From positions 1-35,342 of the forward strand of contig JAGWPU010000034.1 in the NCBI GenBank assembly GCA_028870355.1: a DNA stretch of 35,342 nt, read 5' to 3'. The notes under the pieces were generated by a model. That model saw only the letters and a list, made by a program, of their open reading frames with translations, had not been told where the DNA came from and searched no databases. This stretch comes from Gammaproteobacteria bacterium. GTDB lineage: Bacteria > Pseudomonadota > Gammaproteobacteria > Steroidobacterales > Steroidobacteraceae. The translations under genes and the position numbers were made by a program. Each line of letters opens with the position of its first letter. The first letter of the stretch is position 1. Shown one piece after another: positions 15,635-23,849 of this stretch.

Positions 15635-16494
15635 GGCTGGATCGGACGGATCAGGCCCTCCTGACAGGCGCTAGCGACCAGTCGCCCGTCGGTCGAGAAG
15701 ATCTCGCCGCGGGCGAAGCCGCGCGCCCCGGACGCGCTCGGACTATCGGTCGCGTACAGCAGCCACTCGTCGACGCGCAGCGGGCGATGGAACCACATCG
15801 CATGATCCACGCTCGCCATCAGGATCCGGTCGGAGACGAACGACACGCCGTGCGGCATCGCCGCCGTGTCGAGCAGATGAAAATCGGACACGTAGGCGAG
15901 CAGCGCCCGGTGCAGCGACTCGTCGTCCGGGAGGCGGTCGATCGCGCGGAACCACACGTGCCGCCGCGCCGGCCGCTTCGGCGGATCCGGCAGCTCCATC
16001 GGCTCGACGAAGCGGAACTCGAACGGGCGCTTCTGCTCGAGCCGGCGGCGCTGATGTGCGGGCAGGCTCGCGAGCAGCTCGCGCAGCTGGATCTCGGGAT
16101 TCGGCAACTCGTCCGGTGGCGGAACGGAGGGCATCGGGCTCTGATGGTCGAAGCCGCCCTCGGCGGACTGGAACGACGCGGACAGATTGAAGATCTGCTC
16201 GCCGTGCTGGATCGCAACGACCCGGCGGGTCGCGAAATGGTTGCCGTCGCGGGCGCGGTCCACTTCGTAGACGATCGGCGCGTTGAAATCCCCGCGCCGC
16301 AAGAAATAGGCGTGCAGCGAGTGCGCGCGTCGACCGCCGTCGACGGTCGCCTCCGCGGCCGCCAGGGCTTGGCCGAGAACCTGTCCGCCGAACACCTGGG
16401 GGCTCCCGATGTCGCGACTCTCGCCGCGGAACAGGTCGAGCTCCAGACGCTCGAGCGTCATCACCTTCAGCAGATCCTCGAGCAGTCGGTTCAT
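15631..16494 (-). CDS. tesB: Acyl-CoA thioesterase II
   Basis: This 287-residue double-hotdog thioesterase hydrolyses acyl-CoAs. It opens with LLKVMTLERLELDLFRGESRDIGSPQVFGGQVLGQAL, the TesB signature. It also contains HSLHAYFLRRGDFNAPIVYEVDRARDG, SASFQ, LLAYVSDFHLLD (catalytic Asp region), SVDHAMWFHRP and DEWLLYATDSPSASGARGFARGEIF, all conserved in E. coli TesB of nearly equal length. The start at 16494 lies 7 bp after the stop of the upstream ferredoxin reductase, and the stop overlaps the next small gene by 4 bp, so the three form an operon. Confidence 0.96.
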   Translation of the reverse strand: MNRLLEDLLKVMTLERLELDLFRGESRDIGSPQVFGGQVLGQALAAAEATVDGGRRAHSLHAYFLRRGDFNAPIVYEVDRARDGNHFATRRVVAIQHGEQIFNLSASFQSAEGGFDHQSPMPSVPPPDELPNPEIQLRELLASLPAHQRRRLEQKRPFEFRFVEPMELPDPPKRPARRHVWFRAIDRLPDDESLHRALLAYVSDFHLLDTAAMPHGVSFVSDRILMASVDHAMWFHRPLRVDEWLLYATDSPSASGARGFARGEIFSTDGRLVASACQEGLIRPIQP

Positions 16495-16501
16495 CGGGCG
16501 T

Positions 16502-17572
16502 TCAGGCCGCTTCGCCGCCGTCGACGCCGAGCCGCTTCTGCATGATCGGACTCGTGGTCGTGTACTGCAGGAACTGCCGCTTCTCCGGATACAGGTGATG
16601 CTGGATCCCGAACGCGGCGAGCGCCGCCTCGTGGAATCCGCTCAGGATCAGCTTTTTCTTCCCCGGATAGGTATTGATGTCGCCGATCGCGAAGATCCCC
16701 GGAACGCTGGTTTCGAACCTCTCCGTATCGACCTTGAGCGCCTTCTTGTCGAGTTCGAGCCCCCAGTCGGCGATCGGACCGAGCTTCGGGTGCAGTCCGA
16801 AGAACACCAGGAGCTGCTCCGCGGGCACCGTGACCACGTGATCGCCGGGAGTACGCACGTCGACGGACTCGAGCCGCGGGCCGGTGCTGCGATGCGCGAC
16901 CACGTTCCCTTCGAGCAGCTGCATCCGGTTCGTGGCGACCAGCTCGCGCATCTGCGCGACGGTCGACGGCGCACCACGGAATTCCGGACGCCGGTGCACG
17001 AGCGTGAGCGAGCGGGCCTTGCCGCACAGCGCGACGGTCCAGTCGAGCGCGGAATCGCCGCCGCCGCAGATCACGAGGTCCTTGCCGTGGAAATCGCTCG
17101 CGCTCTTCACGCGGTAATGCAGGCTCTCGCCCTCCAGCGCGTCGATCCCCGGGACCGAGAGCCGCCGCGGCTGGAAGGACCCCACGCCCGCGGCGATCAC
17201 GACGGTGCGCGCATCGAAGCGCGTGCCCGTCGTGGTCTCGAGCCGGAAGCGGCCATCCGCCCCGCGCGCAAGTCCCGTCACTTCCTGTCCCAGGTGGAAC
17301 GTCGGATTGAACGGCTTGATCTGCTGCAGGAGACGATCGACGAGTTCTTGCGCGCCGCAGACCGGGATCGCGGGGATGTCGTAGATCGGCTTGTCCGGAT
17401 AAAGTTCGGTGCACTGACCGCCGACGTGCGCGAGCGTATCGATCACGTGCGCGTGGATCCCGAGCAGGCCGAGCTCGAACACCTGGAACAGGCCCGCGGG
17501 GCCCGCCCCGATGATCACGACGTCGGCTTCGATCGGGGTGTTGGCGGCGGGCTGGATGTTGTCGGACGGCAT
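16502..17572 (-). CDS. Type-2 ferredoxin/flavodoxin-NADP+ reductase (thioredoxin-reductase-like)
   Basis: This 356-residue flavoprotein has FAD-binding IGAGPAG (21-27), AHVIDTLAHVGGQCTELYPDKPIYDIPAIP (typical of YumC-type FNR) and an NADP-binding GGGDSALDW (170-178). The C-terminal FAD motif is FAIGDINTYPGKKKLILSGFHEAA. The CxxC dithiol of thioredoxin reductase is missing, which separates ferredoxin reductases of this fold from true thioredoxin reductases. It would exchange electrons between NADPH and ferredoxin or flavodoxin. The ATG at 17572 is chosen because AGGGAA lies about 8 bp upstream and the family N-terminus follows; the longer frame has no homology-like sequence. It could in principle serve the Kor enzyme at 28-31 kb, but it is not adjacent to it. 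Confidence 0.9.
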   Translation of the reverse strand: MPSDNIQPAANTPIEADVVIIGAGPAGLFQVFELGLLGIHAHVIDTLAHVGGQCTELYPDKPIYDIPAIPVCGAQELVDRLLQQIKPFNPTFHLGQEVTGLARGADGRFRLETTTGTRFDARTVVIAAGVGSFQPRRLSVPGIDALEGESLHYRVKSASDFHGKDLVICGGGDSALDWTVALCGKARSLTLVHRRPEFRGAPSTVAQMRELVATNRMQLLEGNVVAHRSTGPRLESVDVRTPGDHVVTVPAEQLLVFFGLHPKLGPIADWGLELDKKALKVDTERFETSVPGIFAIGDINTYPGKKKLILSGFHEAALAAFGIQHHLYPEKRQFLQYTTTSPIMQKRLGVDGGEAA

Positions 17573-17702
17573 GCGCGGAATTTCCCTGGCGAGTGTGGCG
17601 AGGTGCGGCGAATTGTAGCCGAATGGCGCGCGTTCGGCAGGCGCGACCGGACTCGGTGGCCGGTGCTTGCCTGCGCGGCCATGATCGCGCAGGCTCGCGC
17701 CC

Positions 17703-19163
17703 ATGACGACCTTGATCTGGTTTCGACGGGACTTGCGCCTCGCGGACAATCCGGCGCTCGATGCCGCCGCGCTCGATGCCGCCGCGCGCGATGCCGCGGT
17801 GATTCCGGTCTACGTCCACGCGGACGAGCGCGAGGACGGCTGGCCACCCGGCGCCGCGAGCCGCTGGTGGCTGCACCACAGCCTCGCGGCCCTCGCGGCC
17901 GACCTCGATCGGCTCGGCTCCCGGTTGACGCTGCGTGCCGCGGGCGCAGCGGACGACGCGCTCCTCGCGCTCGCTCGCGAGACCGGCGCGACTCGCGTCG
18001 TGTGGAACCGGCGCTTCGAGCCCGCGGCGGCCGCGCGCGATCGGCGCATCGAGGCGGCGCTGCGCGCCGCCGGCGTCGCGACCGAGACCTTCAACGCGTC
18101 GCTCCTGCACGAACCGGAAGCGATCGCGAATCAGGCCGGCCGGCCGTTCCAGGTATTCACGCCGTTCTGGCGCAACTGCCTCGCGCGGCCCGATCCCGCG
18201 GAGCCGCTCGATGCGCCGCGGCACCTGCCGCCGCCGGCGCGCTGGCCGCGGTCGGTGTCGCTCGACGAACTCGCGTTGCGGCCCACGCGGCGCTGGGACG
18301 CGGGCCTCGAGGAGAACTGGCGACCGGGCAGCCGCGGCGCCACGGACCGCCTCGCCGCGTTCGTGCGCGAGGCGTTCGGCCAGTACGCCGCCGAGCGCGA
18401 TCGACCCGACCGCACCGGCACGTCGCGCCTGTCGCCGCATCTGCATTTCGGCGAGATTGGCCCGCGCCAGATCTGGCACGCGGTTCGCACGTTCGCGACG
18501 CCGCGCCGGCTGCGATGGCGCGAGTCGCAATTCCTCGCCGAGATCGGTTGGCGCGAATTCGCGCACCACCTGCTGCACCATTTTCCGCAAACGCCGACCG
18601 AGCCGCTGCGCCCCGCGTTCGCCGATTTCCCGTGGCGAACCGATCCGGCGGGGTACGCCGCGTGGCGCCGCGGGCGCACCGGTTACCCGATCGTCGATGC
18701 CGGCATGCGGGAACTGTGGCACACCGGCTGGATGCACAACCGCGTGCGCATGATCGTGGGTTCGTTCCTGGTCAAGGACCTGCTGCTACCCTGGACCGAC
18801 GGCGCCGCGTGGTTCTGGGACACCTTGGTCGACGCCGACCTCGCCGCGAATACGCTCGGCTGGCAATGGGTCGCGGGGTGTGGTGCGGATGCCGCGCCGT
18901 ACTTCCGGATCTTCAACCCGACCTCCCAGGGCCAGCGCTTCGACCCCGAGGGCGCGTACGTGCGCCGCTACCTGCCCGAGCTCGCGCGCGTGCCGGCCGA
19001 GTGGATCCACGAGCCCTGGAAGGCGCCGGCGGCGGTGCTGCACGAGGCGCGCGTGACGCTCGGCGTCGATTACCCGCGCCCGATCGTCGATCACGCCGCC
19101 GCACGCGGCCGCGCGCTGATCGCGCTCGCGTCGATCACGCCGCCGGCGCGCCCGCGCGGCTGA
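17703..19163 (+). CDS. phrB: Deoxyribodipyrimidine photolyase (class I CPD photolyase)
   Basis: This 486-residue flavoenzyme repairs cyclobutane pyrimidine dimers using blue light. It starts with LIWFRRDLRLADNPAL, the hallmark of the antenna-binding domain. The C-terminal FAD domain shows GTSRLSPHLHFGEIGPRQ, WRESQFLAEIGWREFAHHLLHHFP, GYPIVDAGMRELWHTGWMHNRVRMIVGSFLVKDLL, W-rich GAAWFWDTLVDADLAANTLGWQWVAGCGADAAPYFRIFNP and GQRFDPEGAYVRRYLPEL. These include the Trp residues used for electron transfer and the Asn that contacts FAD N5 in CPD photolyases. It is divergent from the ferredoxin reductase gene and convergent with acvB. Confidence 0.96.
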   Translation: MTTLIWFRRDLRLADNPALDAAALDAAARDAAVIPVYVHADEREDGWPPGAASRWWLHHSLAALAADLDRLGSRLTLRAAGAADDALLALARETGATRVVWNRRFEPAAAARDRRIEAALRAAGVATETFNASLLHEPEAIANQAGRPFQVFTPFWRNCLARPDPAEPLDAPRHLPPPARWPRSVSLDELALRPTRRWDAGLEENWRPGSRGATDRLAAFVREAFGQYAAERDRPDRTGTSRLSPHLHFGEIGPRQIWHAVRTFATPRRLRWRESQFLAEIGWREFAHHLLHHFPQTPTEPLRPAFADFPWRTDPAGYAAWRRGRTGYPIVDAGMRELWHTGWMHNRVRMIVGSFLVKDLLLPWTDGAAWFWDTLVDADLAANTLGWQWVAGCGADAAPYFRIFNPTSQGQRFDPEGAYVRRYLPELARVPAEWIHEPWKAPAAVLHEARVTLGVDYPRPIVDHAAARGRALIALASITPPARPRG

Positions 19164-19185
19164 TCCGTGAGCCCGGTCGCCGCGC

Positions 19186-20688
19186 TCAGTCGCGCGGCAG
19201 ATGCGCGAGGATCCGATCCGCGATCGCCGCGTAATGTCCGTCGAAGTGGTGTCCGCCCGGCAGTTCGACCGAGATCGCCCAGGGGCTCTTCGAGTGCGCG
19301 CAGGTTGCCTCGCGATCGCTGCGGCCGTACAGGCACAGATAGTGCGAGCCGGACCAGCGTGCGAGTTCCGGCGCGGTCGGAATCCCGCCGCGGTTGCTGC
19401 CGAGCCAGTTCGCGACGTGGAATTCGAATTGCGCGCTGTCGCTGATGCCGAGCAGCGCGGTCAGGCCGACGATCGCGTGGGTCGCGGGCGGCAACCGGTT
19501 GATCATGAACGGCAGCGTATCCGCGCCCTGCGAATAGCCGACCAGGAGCACGCGCGACTTGCCCCACTGCTGCGCGAAATGCCGCAGCACCCGATCCAGG
19601 TCCTCGGCGGCGCCCTCGGGCGTGCGCGGCGACCAGAAGTACCGCAGCGAATCCCACCCGACCATCGGGATCCCGTGCGCGGCCAGCGTTTGCGAGATTT
19701 CCCGATCGATGCCGACCCAGCCGCCGTCCCCTGACAGGAACACCCCGAACCACGGACTGTGGGTGCCAGGCGCGGCCGGAATCACCGCGAGCGGCAGATC
19801 GTCGACCGGGGGCATCGGCCCGTGAAACGGGGTCGCACCGGGTGGGTGCGCGACCGCGGACGCGGCGGCCGGTGCCGGAGACGCGGCCGCTGCCGGGGCT
19901 TCGGCGGCCGACGGCGTCGGCGCGGACGCGGTCAGGCGCGCGAACGCCGCCTTGAACTGCGGCATCCAGTTGCGCTCGACGCCGTAGCCGTGGCCGACCT
20001 TCGGCAGTGACACCATCTGCGCGCCCGGAACACGCGCGATGAAGCGCCGGGTCGGGGCGATCGGGCAGACCTGGTCGATCTCGCCTTGCAGCGAGATCCA
20101 GCGTCCGGGGAGCGCCTTCGCCGGCAGGAAATTCACGCCCCGGAGCACGCCGTGCCGATCGCGGCGCGGGACCGCATGGATACCCGAACCGGTGCACACC
20201 GGCTTGATGAGATCGAGGTCGGGGCAGAACCCGAGACTCAGCGCACCCTTGAACAGTCCGTCCGGCGACTCGACGAGCGCCGCATACACGAGCGTCGCCC
20301 CGGAGGAGTAGCCGACCAGGGTCGGCTGCAGGTAATGCGGCACGCCGAGCGTCGCCTGCACGTAGTGACTCAGGTTCTCGAAGTCCACCGCGAGCGAGAC
20401 GCAGCTTCCCCGGGCGCCGCGCAGCGCCCTGAGGTAGTGACGCACGTCGATCCCGACGACGATCGCGTGCTCGTGCGCGAGCGCGCGCGCCATCGACACG
20501 ACCCCGAGGTTCCAGCCGCCGTCTCCGGAGACGAACATCACGAAATTCCGCGCAGGACCGACGCTCGGATAGACGGTGACCGCGCCGAAGCGCTCGAAAT
20601 GCAGCACGCGCACCGGGGCGGCCGCGGCACACGCAGCGAACGACAGCGCGGCGAACAGGCCGGCCCAACGACTTGCAGATCTTCGCAT
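19186..20688 (-). CDS. acvB: AcvB/VirJ-type periplasmic hydrolase, probable lysyl-phosphatidylglycerol hydrolase
   Basis: This 500-residue exported protein has a signal peptide (1-23) and two related alpha/beta-hydrolase-like halves joined by an Ala/Pro-rich linker (about 254-295). The N-terminal half has VSGDGGWN (53-60) and GYSSG (nucleophile position Ser128); the C-terminal half repeats the pattern with LSGDGGWVGID and GYSQGAD (Ser386), and has late histidines (GGHHFDGH, about 479-485) suited to a catalytic triad. This is the AcvB layout; VirJ corresponds to the C-terminal half. In rhizobia and agrobacteria acvB lies with lpiA (an MprF homologue), and AcvB removes the amino acid from aminoacyl-phosphatidylglycerol. 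Here the ATG is only 2 bp after the mprF stop, which supports that role. Confidence 0.88.
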   Translation of the reverse strand: MRRSASRWAGLFAALSFAACAAAAPVRVLHFERFGAVTVYPSVGPARNFVMFVSGDGGWNLGVVSMARALAHEHAIVVGIDVRHYLRALRGARGSCVSLAVDFENLSHYVQATLGVPHYLQPTLVGYSSGATLVYAALVESPDGLFKGALSLGFCPDLDLIKPVCTGSGIHAVPRRDRHGVLRGVNFLPAKALPGRWISLQGEIDQVCPIAPTRRFIARVPGAQMVSLPKVGHGYGVERNWMPQFKAAFARLTASAPTPSAAEAPAAAASPAPAAASAVAHPPGATPFHGPMPPVDDLPLAVIPAAPGTHSPWFGVFLSGDGGWVGIDREISQTLAAHGIPMVGWDSLRYFWSPRTPEGAAEDLDRVLRHFAQQWGKSRVLLVGYSQGADTLPFMINRLPPATHAIVGLTALLGISDSAQFEFHVANWLGSNRGGIPTAPELARWSGSHYLCLYGRSDREATCAHSKSPWAISVELPGGHHFDGHYAAIADRILAHLPRD

Positions 20689-20690
20689 CG

Positions 20691-23300
20691 TCACTCCTTG
20701 CGCGGTTCCTCGCTCGTGCCCGGCCCCTTGCCGACCACGCGGCGCGGGCCGCCGGAAATCAGGTTGGTCACATCGAGCAGCGCGCCAGCCATCGACAGTC
20801 CGCCGGGCGCCGCGAGGTAACGCGGCCGCCAGACCGGCTCGAACTTCTCCTTGAACTTGCGCAGCCCTTCGAAGTGGTAGAACTCCTCGCCATAGCGCTG
20901 CACCAGCCGACCGACCTTGTGCCACGCCGGCGCGAGCGGGTGCACCTCGAGTCCCGACAGCGGCGCCATCCCGAGGTTGAACCGCCGGTAGCCCGCGCGT
21001 TGTCCCCAGGCCATGCACTCGACCAACAGGTAATCGATCACGGATTTCGGTGCGGCGGCGCCGTAGCGCATCAGGTCGACCGACAGTTCCTCATCCTTCC
21101 CGGCGCTCCACAGATTGGCGAACGCGACGATCACCCCCTCGCGCTCGACGACCGCACAGGCGAATCGCCGCAGGTACGACTCGTCGAAATAGCCGAGCGA
21201 AAAGCCCTTCTCGCCGCTTCGGTCCACGAGCCATTCGTCCGAAACCTCCCGCAGCCGCGGTAGCACCGCCGCGACCGCCTCGCGAGACACCACGCGGAAG
21301 CCCGCGCCGTCGCGCTCGGCCCGGCGGTGCGCCTGGCGCAGGTCCGCACGCGCCGCCCCCTCGAGCGTGAAACCCGCGAGATCGACCAGCGCCTCCTCAC
21401 CGAGCTTGGTGAGCCGCAGGCCCAGGTCGATATAGATCGACAGGTTCTCCGGGGTCACCTGATAGAACACCGGCGACGCCGCCATGTCGTCGCACAGTTC
21501 GACGAACCGCCACGCGAGCGGCTCGCGCTCGGCGACCGGCCCGATCGGATCACCCATCGCGATCCAGCTCCCGCCCGAGACCTGGTACATGAGGTACGCG
21601 CTGTGCGCGTCGTTGAACAGCAGGTTCTTGTCGCCGAGGAGCGCGAGGTTCGCGGTCGTGTCGCCGGTGGAGTGCAGGATCGTCTCGACGCGATCGAGAT
21701 CCGCCTCGGTCGGCACCGAGACCAGCGGCACCGCCGGGCGCAGCACTCGCCACAGGCCGTACACGGCCGCGAGGATCACCGCGAACAGCAGCGCCCGCAG
21801 GCTTCGTGGGGCCTCCGCGCGCAGCGCGAACTCCCACCACAGATCGTTCGCGTACGGAACGTGCCGGTACGAGAACGCGACCAGCCAGGCGGTCGTCGCG
21901 AGCACGATCACGAGCGCCGCGACCCAGCGCACCGAGAAGCGCTGATCGAGGAGCGATGCGCGCCGCGGAAAGCGCGAGCGCGCGAGCAACAGCACGCCGC
22001 CGACCGCGACCATCACGAGCGCGTCCTGGTAGTCGAAGCCCTTCAGCAACGACAGCACCGCGCCCGCCGCCAGGAGCCACATCGTGAGCCACCAGGCCGC
22101 GCTCAGGCGCCGGTAGAGCCCGTGCGCGATCACCAGGAGCGCGACGCCGACCGCGCTGCCGAGCAGGTGCGAGAATTCCAGCACCGGCAGCGGCACGAAG
22201 TGGCGCAGCAACGCGAAGCGCTGCCCGAGATCCGGGGTCGCACCGGAGAACAGCAGGACGGCCCCGGCGCCGAATACCGCGAGCGCGGCCGCTCGCGGCG
22301 CGACCGCGACGAGCCACGCGCGGCCGAACCGCAGCATCCGCTCCATCGACCCGCGGTGCACCCAGACCTCGTGCGCCCCGAGCATCGCGAGCGCGACCGT
22401 GAAGGGCACCAGATAGTAGATCGCGCGGTACGCGAGCAAGGACCCGAGCAGGCGGTCCGGGGGCACCGAGGGCATCAGCAGGAACAGCACCGACTCGAAC
22501 ACCCCGACGCCGCCGGGCACGCTGCTGACGACCCCGGCGGTGATCGCGATCAGGTACAGGCCGGCGAACGCGGTGAAACCGATCCCCGAGCCGCGCGGCA
22601 GCAACAGGTACAACGCCCCCGCGGTGCACAGCAGGTCGCCGCAGGCGACCCCGATCTGCGCGAACGCGACGTGGGGCTTCAGCACCGGCACGACGAACGG
22701 GCCGATCTGCAGCGACTCGCGGCGCATGAACGCGAGCACGAAATACACGAATACCGCGGCCAGCAGCGCCGCACCGCCCGCAAGCACGAGATGCGGATCG
22801 AGGTGCAGCAGTCGACCGGAGACCCGCCCGTTCGCGATCAGTGAAAGCCCGAGCAGGAACGCCGCGCCGAGGCCGAACGTGATCGAGCCGAACGCCACCA
22901 CGGTCGCGATCTGCTTGGGTCGCAGGCCCTGGCCGGAGTACGCGCGAAAGCGGATCGCGCCGCCGCTGACCGCGTTCAGGCCGACGTTGTGGCCGACCGC
23001 GTACGCCATGAACGAGATCAGCGCGATCTTGTAGTACGGCATCCGCGCGCCGGCGAAGCGCACGCCGAGCAGCTCGTAGAGCGTGAGACAGCCGTATCCG
23101 GCGACCGCGAGCATCGCCGCGGCCGCGAGCGCGGTCCCGGGAATCGCGCGCAGCCGCACGACGATGTCCTGCCAGCGATACTGGCCGAGCACGTGGTGCA
23201 ACCACCACAGCGCCAGCGCGAACAGCGCAATGCCGAGCATCGTCGTCCAGGCGGGGACGTGATGCGCCGGCGCCGATCGTTTCGAGGACCCGTTCTGCAA
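20691..23300 (-). CDS. mprF: Bifunctional aminoacyl-phosphatidylglycerol synthase/flippase (MprF/LpiA type)
   Basis: This 869-residue integral membrane protein has an N-terminal flippase domain (residues about 15-330, many transmembrane helices, AYAVGHNVGLNAVSGGAIRFRAYSGQGL and SSVPGGVGVFESVLF), further membrane helices to about 530, and a cytoplasmic GNAT-like aminoacyl-transferase domain (DUF2156) at the C-terminus. The latter shows LLGDKNLLFND, SWIAMGDPIGP, LSVDLMRYGAAAPKSVIDYLL, RFNLGMAPLSGL and HFEGLRKFKEKFEPVW. It would transfer an amino acid from aminoacyl-tRNA to phosphatidylglycerol and flip the product, lowering envelope negative charge. The best start is TTG at 23300, with no clear ribosome-binding site, so the first residues are uncertain. 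It is followed immediately by acvB. Confidence 0.94.
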   Translation of the reverse strand: MQNGSSKRSAPAHHVPAWTTMLGIALFALALWWLHHVLGQYRWQDIVVRLRAIPGTALAAAAMLAVAGYGCLTLYELLGVRFAGARMPYYKIALISFMAYAVGHNVGLNAVSGGAIRFRAYSGQGLRPKQIATVVAFGSITFGLGAAFLLGLSLIANGRVSGRLLHLDPHLVLAGGAALLAAVFVYFVLAFMRRESLQIGPFVVPVLKPHVAFAQIGVACGDLLCTAGALYLLLPRGSGIGFTAFAGLYLIAITAGVVSSVPGGVGVFESVLFLLMPSVPPDRLLGSLLAYRAIYYLVPFTVALAMLGAHEVWVHRGSMERMLRFGRAWLVAVAPRAAALAVFGAGAVLLFSGATPDLGQRFALLRHFVPLPVLEFSHLLGSAVGVALLVIAHGLYRRLSAAWWLTMWLLAAGAVLSLLKGFDYQDALVMVAVGGVLLLARSRFPRRASLLDQRFSVRWVAALVIVLATTAWLVAFSYRHVPYANDLWWEFALRAEAPRSLRALLFAVILAAVYGLWRVLRPAVPLVSVPTEADLDRVETILHSTGDTTANLALLGDKNLLFNDAHSAYLMYQVSGGSWIAMGDPIGPVAEREPLAWRFVELCDDMAASPVFYQVTPENLSIYIDLGLRLTKLGEEALVDLAGFTLEGAARADLRQAHRRAERDGAGFRVVSREAVAAVLPRLREVSDEWLVDRSGEKGFSLGYFDESYLRRFACAVVEREGVIVAFANLWSAGKDEELSVDLMRYGAAAPKSVIDYLLVECMAWGQRAGYRRFNLGMAPLSGLEVHPLAPAWHKVGRLVQRYGEEFYHFEGLRKFKEKFEPVWRPRYLAAPGGLSMAGALLDVTNLISGGPRRVVGKGPGTSEEPRKE

Positions 23301-23352
23301 CAGGGAAGGACTCGCAAAAATACCGTAATATCCGCCTATCGTATCAGCGCCG

Positions 23353-23380
23353 ACGGCTTCGCGCCGCGCCGCGAAGCCGT
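23353..23380. repeat. Perfect 11-bp inverted repeat (hairpin) between mprF and the divergent conserved gene
   Basis: ACGGCTTCGCG (23353-23363) and CGCGAAGCCGT (23370-23380) are perfect inverted copies with a 6-bp spacer. The repeat lies in the 125-bp gap between divergent genes, so it is not an end-of-gene terminator for either. A T-rich stretch (GTTGTTTTTGCTTTCC) begins 7 bp after it on the plus strand. A regulatory hairpin in the leader of the rightward gene, an attenuator-like element or a protein-binding palindrome are all possible. Confidence 0.5.
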
Positions 23381-23425
23381 ACGCCGGGTTGTTTTTGCTT
23401 TCCTTTCAACAGGATGGTGGATGTC

Positions 23426-23824
23426 ATGAGTTCCCCCGCAGCCGGCCGAGCCGTGGAAATGGACGCCTCGCAGATGTATCGGGAAGAGATATTCACCGAT
23501 CGCCGGCTCGGCACCATCCGCAAGCTGATTCCGGTGACGGCGGACGGGAGCCCGGACCTCTCCCGGCCGGTGTTGTTCAGCGGCCAGGCCCAGGTGATGA
23601 CCCCGGTCGGCGCGCTGCCGCTCACCTTCGACCTCGACGCGACGACGCTGGACGGCGCGATCGCGAAATTCGGCGCCGCCGCCGACGTCGCGATCCAGGA
23701 AACGATGCGCGAGCTGCAGGAGATGCGCCGCGAACAGGCCTCCTCGCTCGTGCTCCCCGACTCCGCCGCGCCGACGCTCGCCGGCCCGGGCGACCTGCTC
23801 GGCCGGGGACGCCCCCGGCGCTGA
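23426..23824 (+). CDS. Conserved cytoplasmic protein of unknown function
   Basis: This 132-residue soluble protein has no signal peptide or membrane segment. The core is MDASQMYREEIFTDRRLGTIRKLIPVT, then PVLFSGQAQVMTPVGALPLTFDLDA and an amphipathic C-terminal helix (TLDGAIAKFGAAADVAIQETMRELQEMRR). I recall near-identical uncharacterised proteins in Betaproteobacteria, so it is a real family without known function. ATG 23426 is preferred over the in-frame ATG at 23414 because GGTGG sits about 5 bp upstream of it. The next gene, an APC permease, begins 25 bp after the stop in the same direction. A hairpin lies upstream. Confidence 0.8.
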   Translation: MSSPAAGRAVEMDASQMYREEIFTDRRLGTIRKLIPVTADGSPDLSRPVLFSGQAQVMTPVGALPLTFDLDATTLDGAIAKFGAAADVAIQETMRELQEMRREQASSLVLPDSAAPTLAGPGDLLGRGRPRR

Positions 23825-23849
23825 GACGCACGGTCCCGGCGGCGAGGGC

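Noticed and set aside
21327..22844. 505-residue plus-strand frame opposite mprF
   Set aside because: Extreme Arg/Gln/His/Glu content with no domain; it is the shadow of the membrane-protein coding strand.
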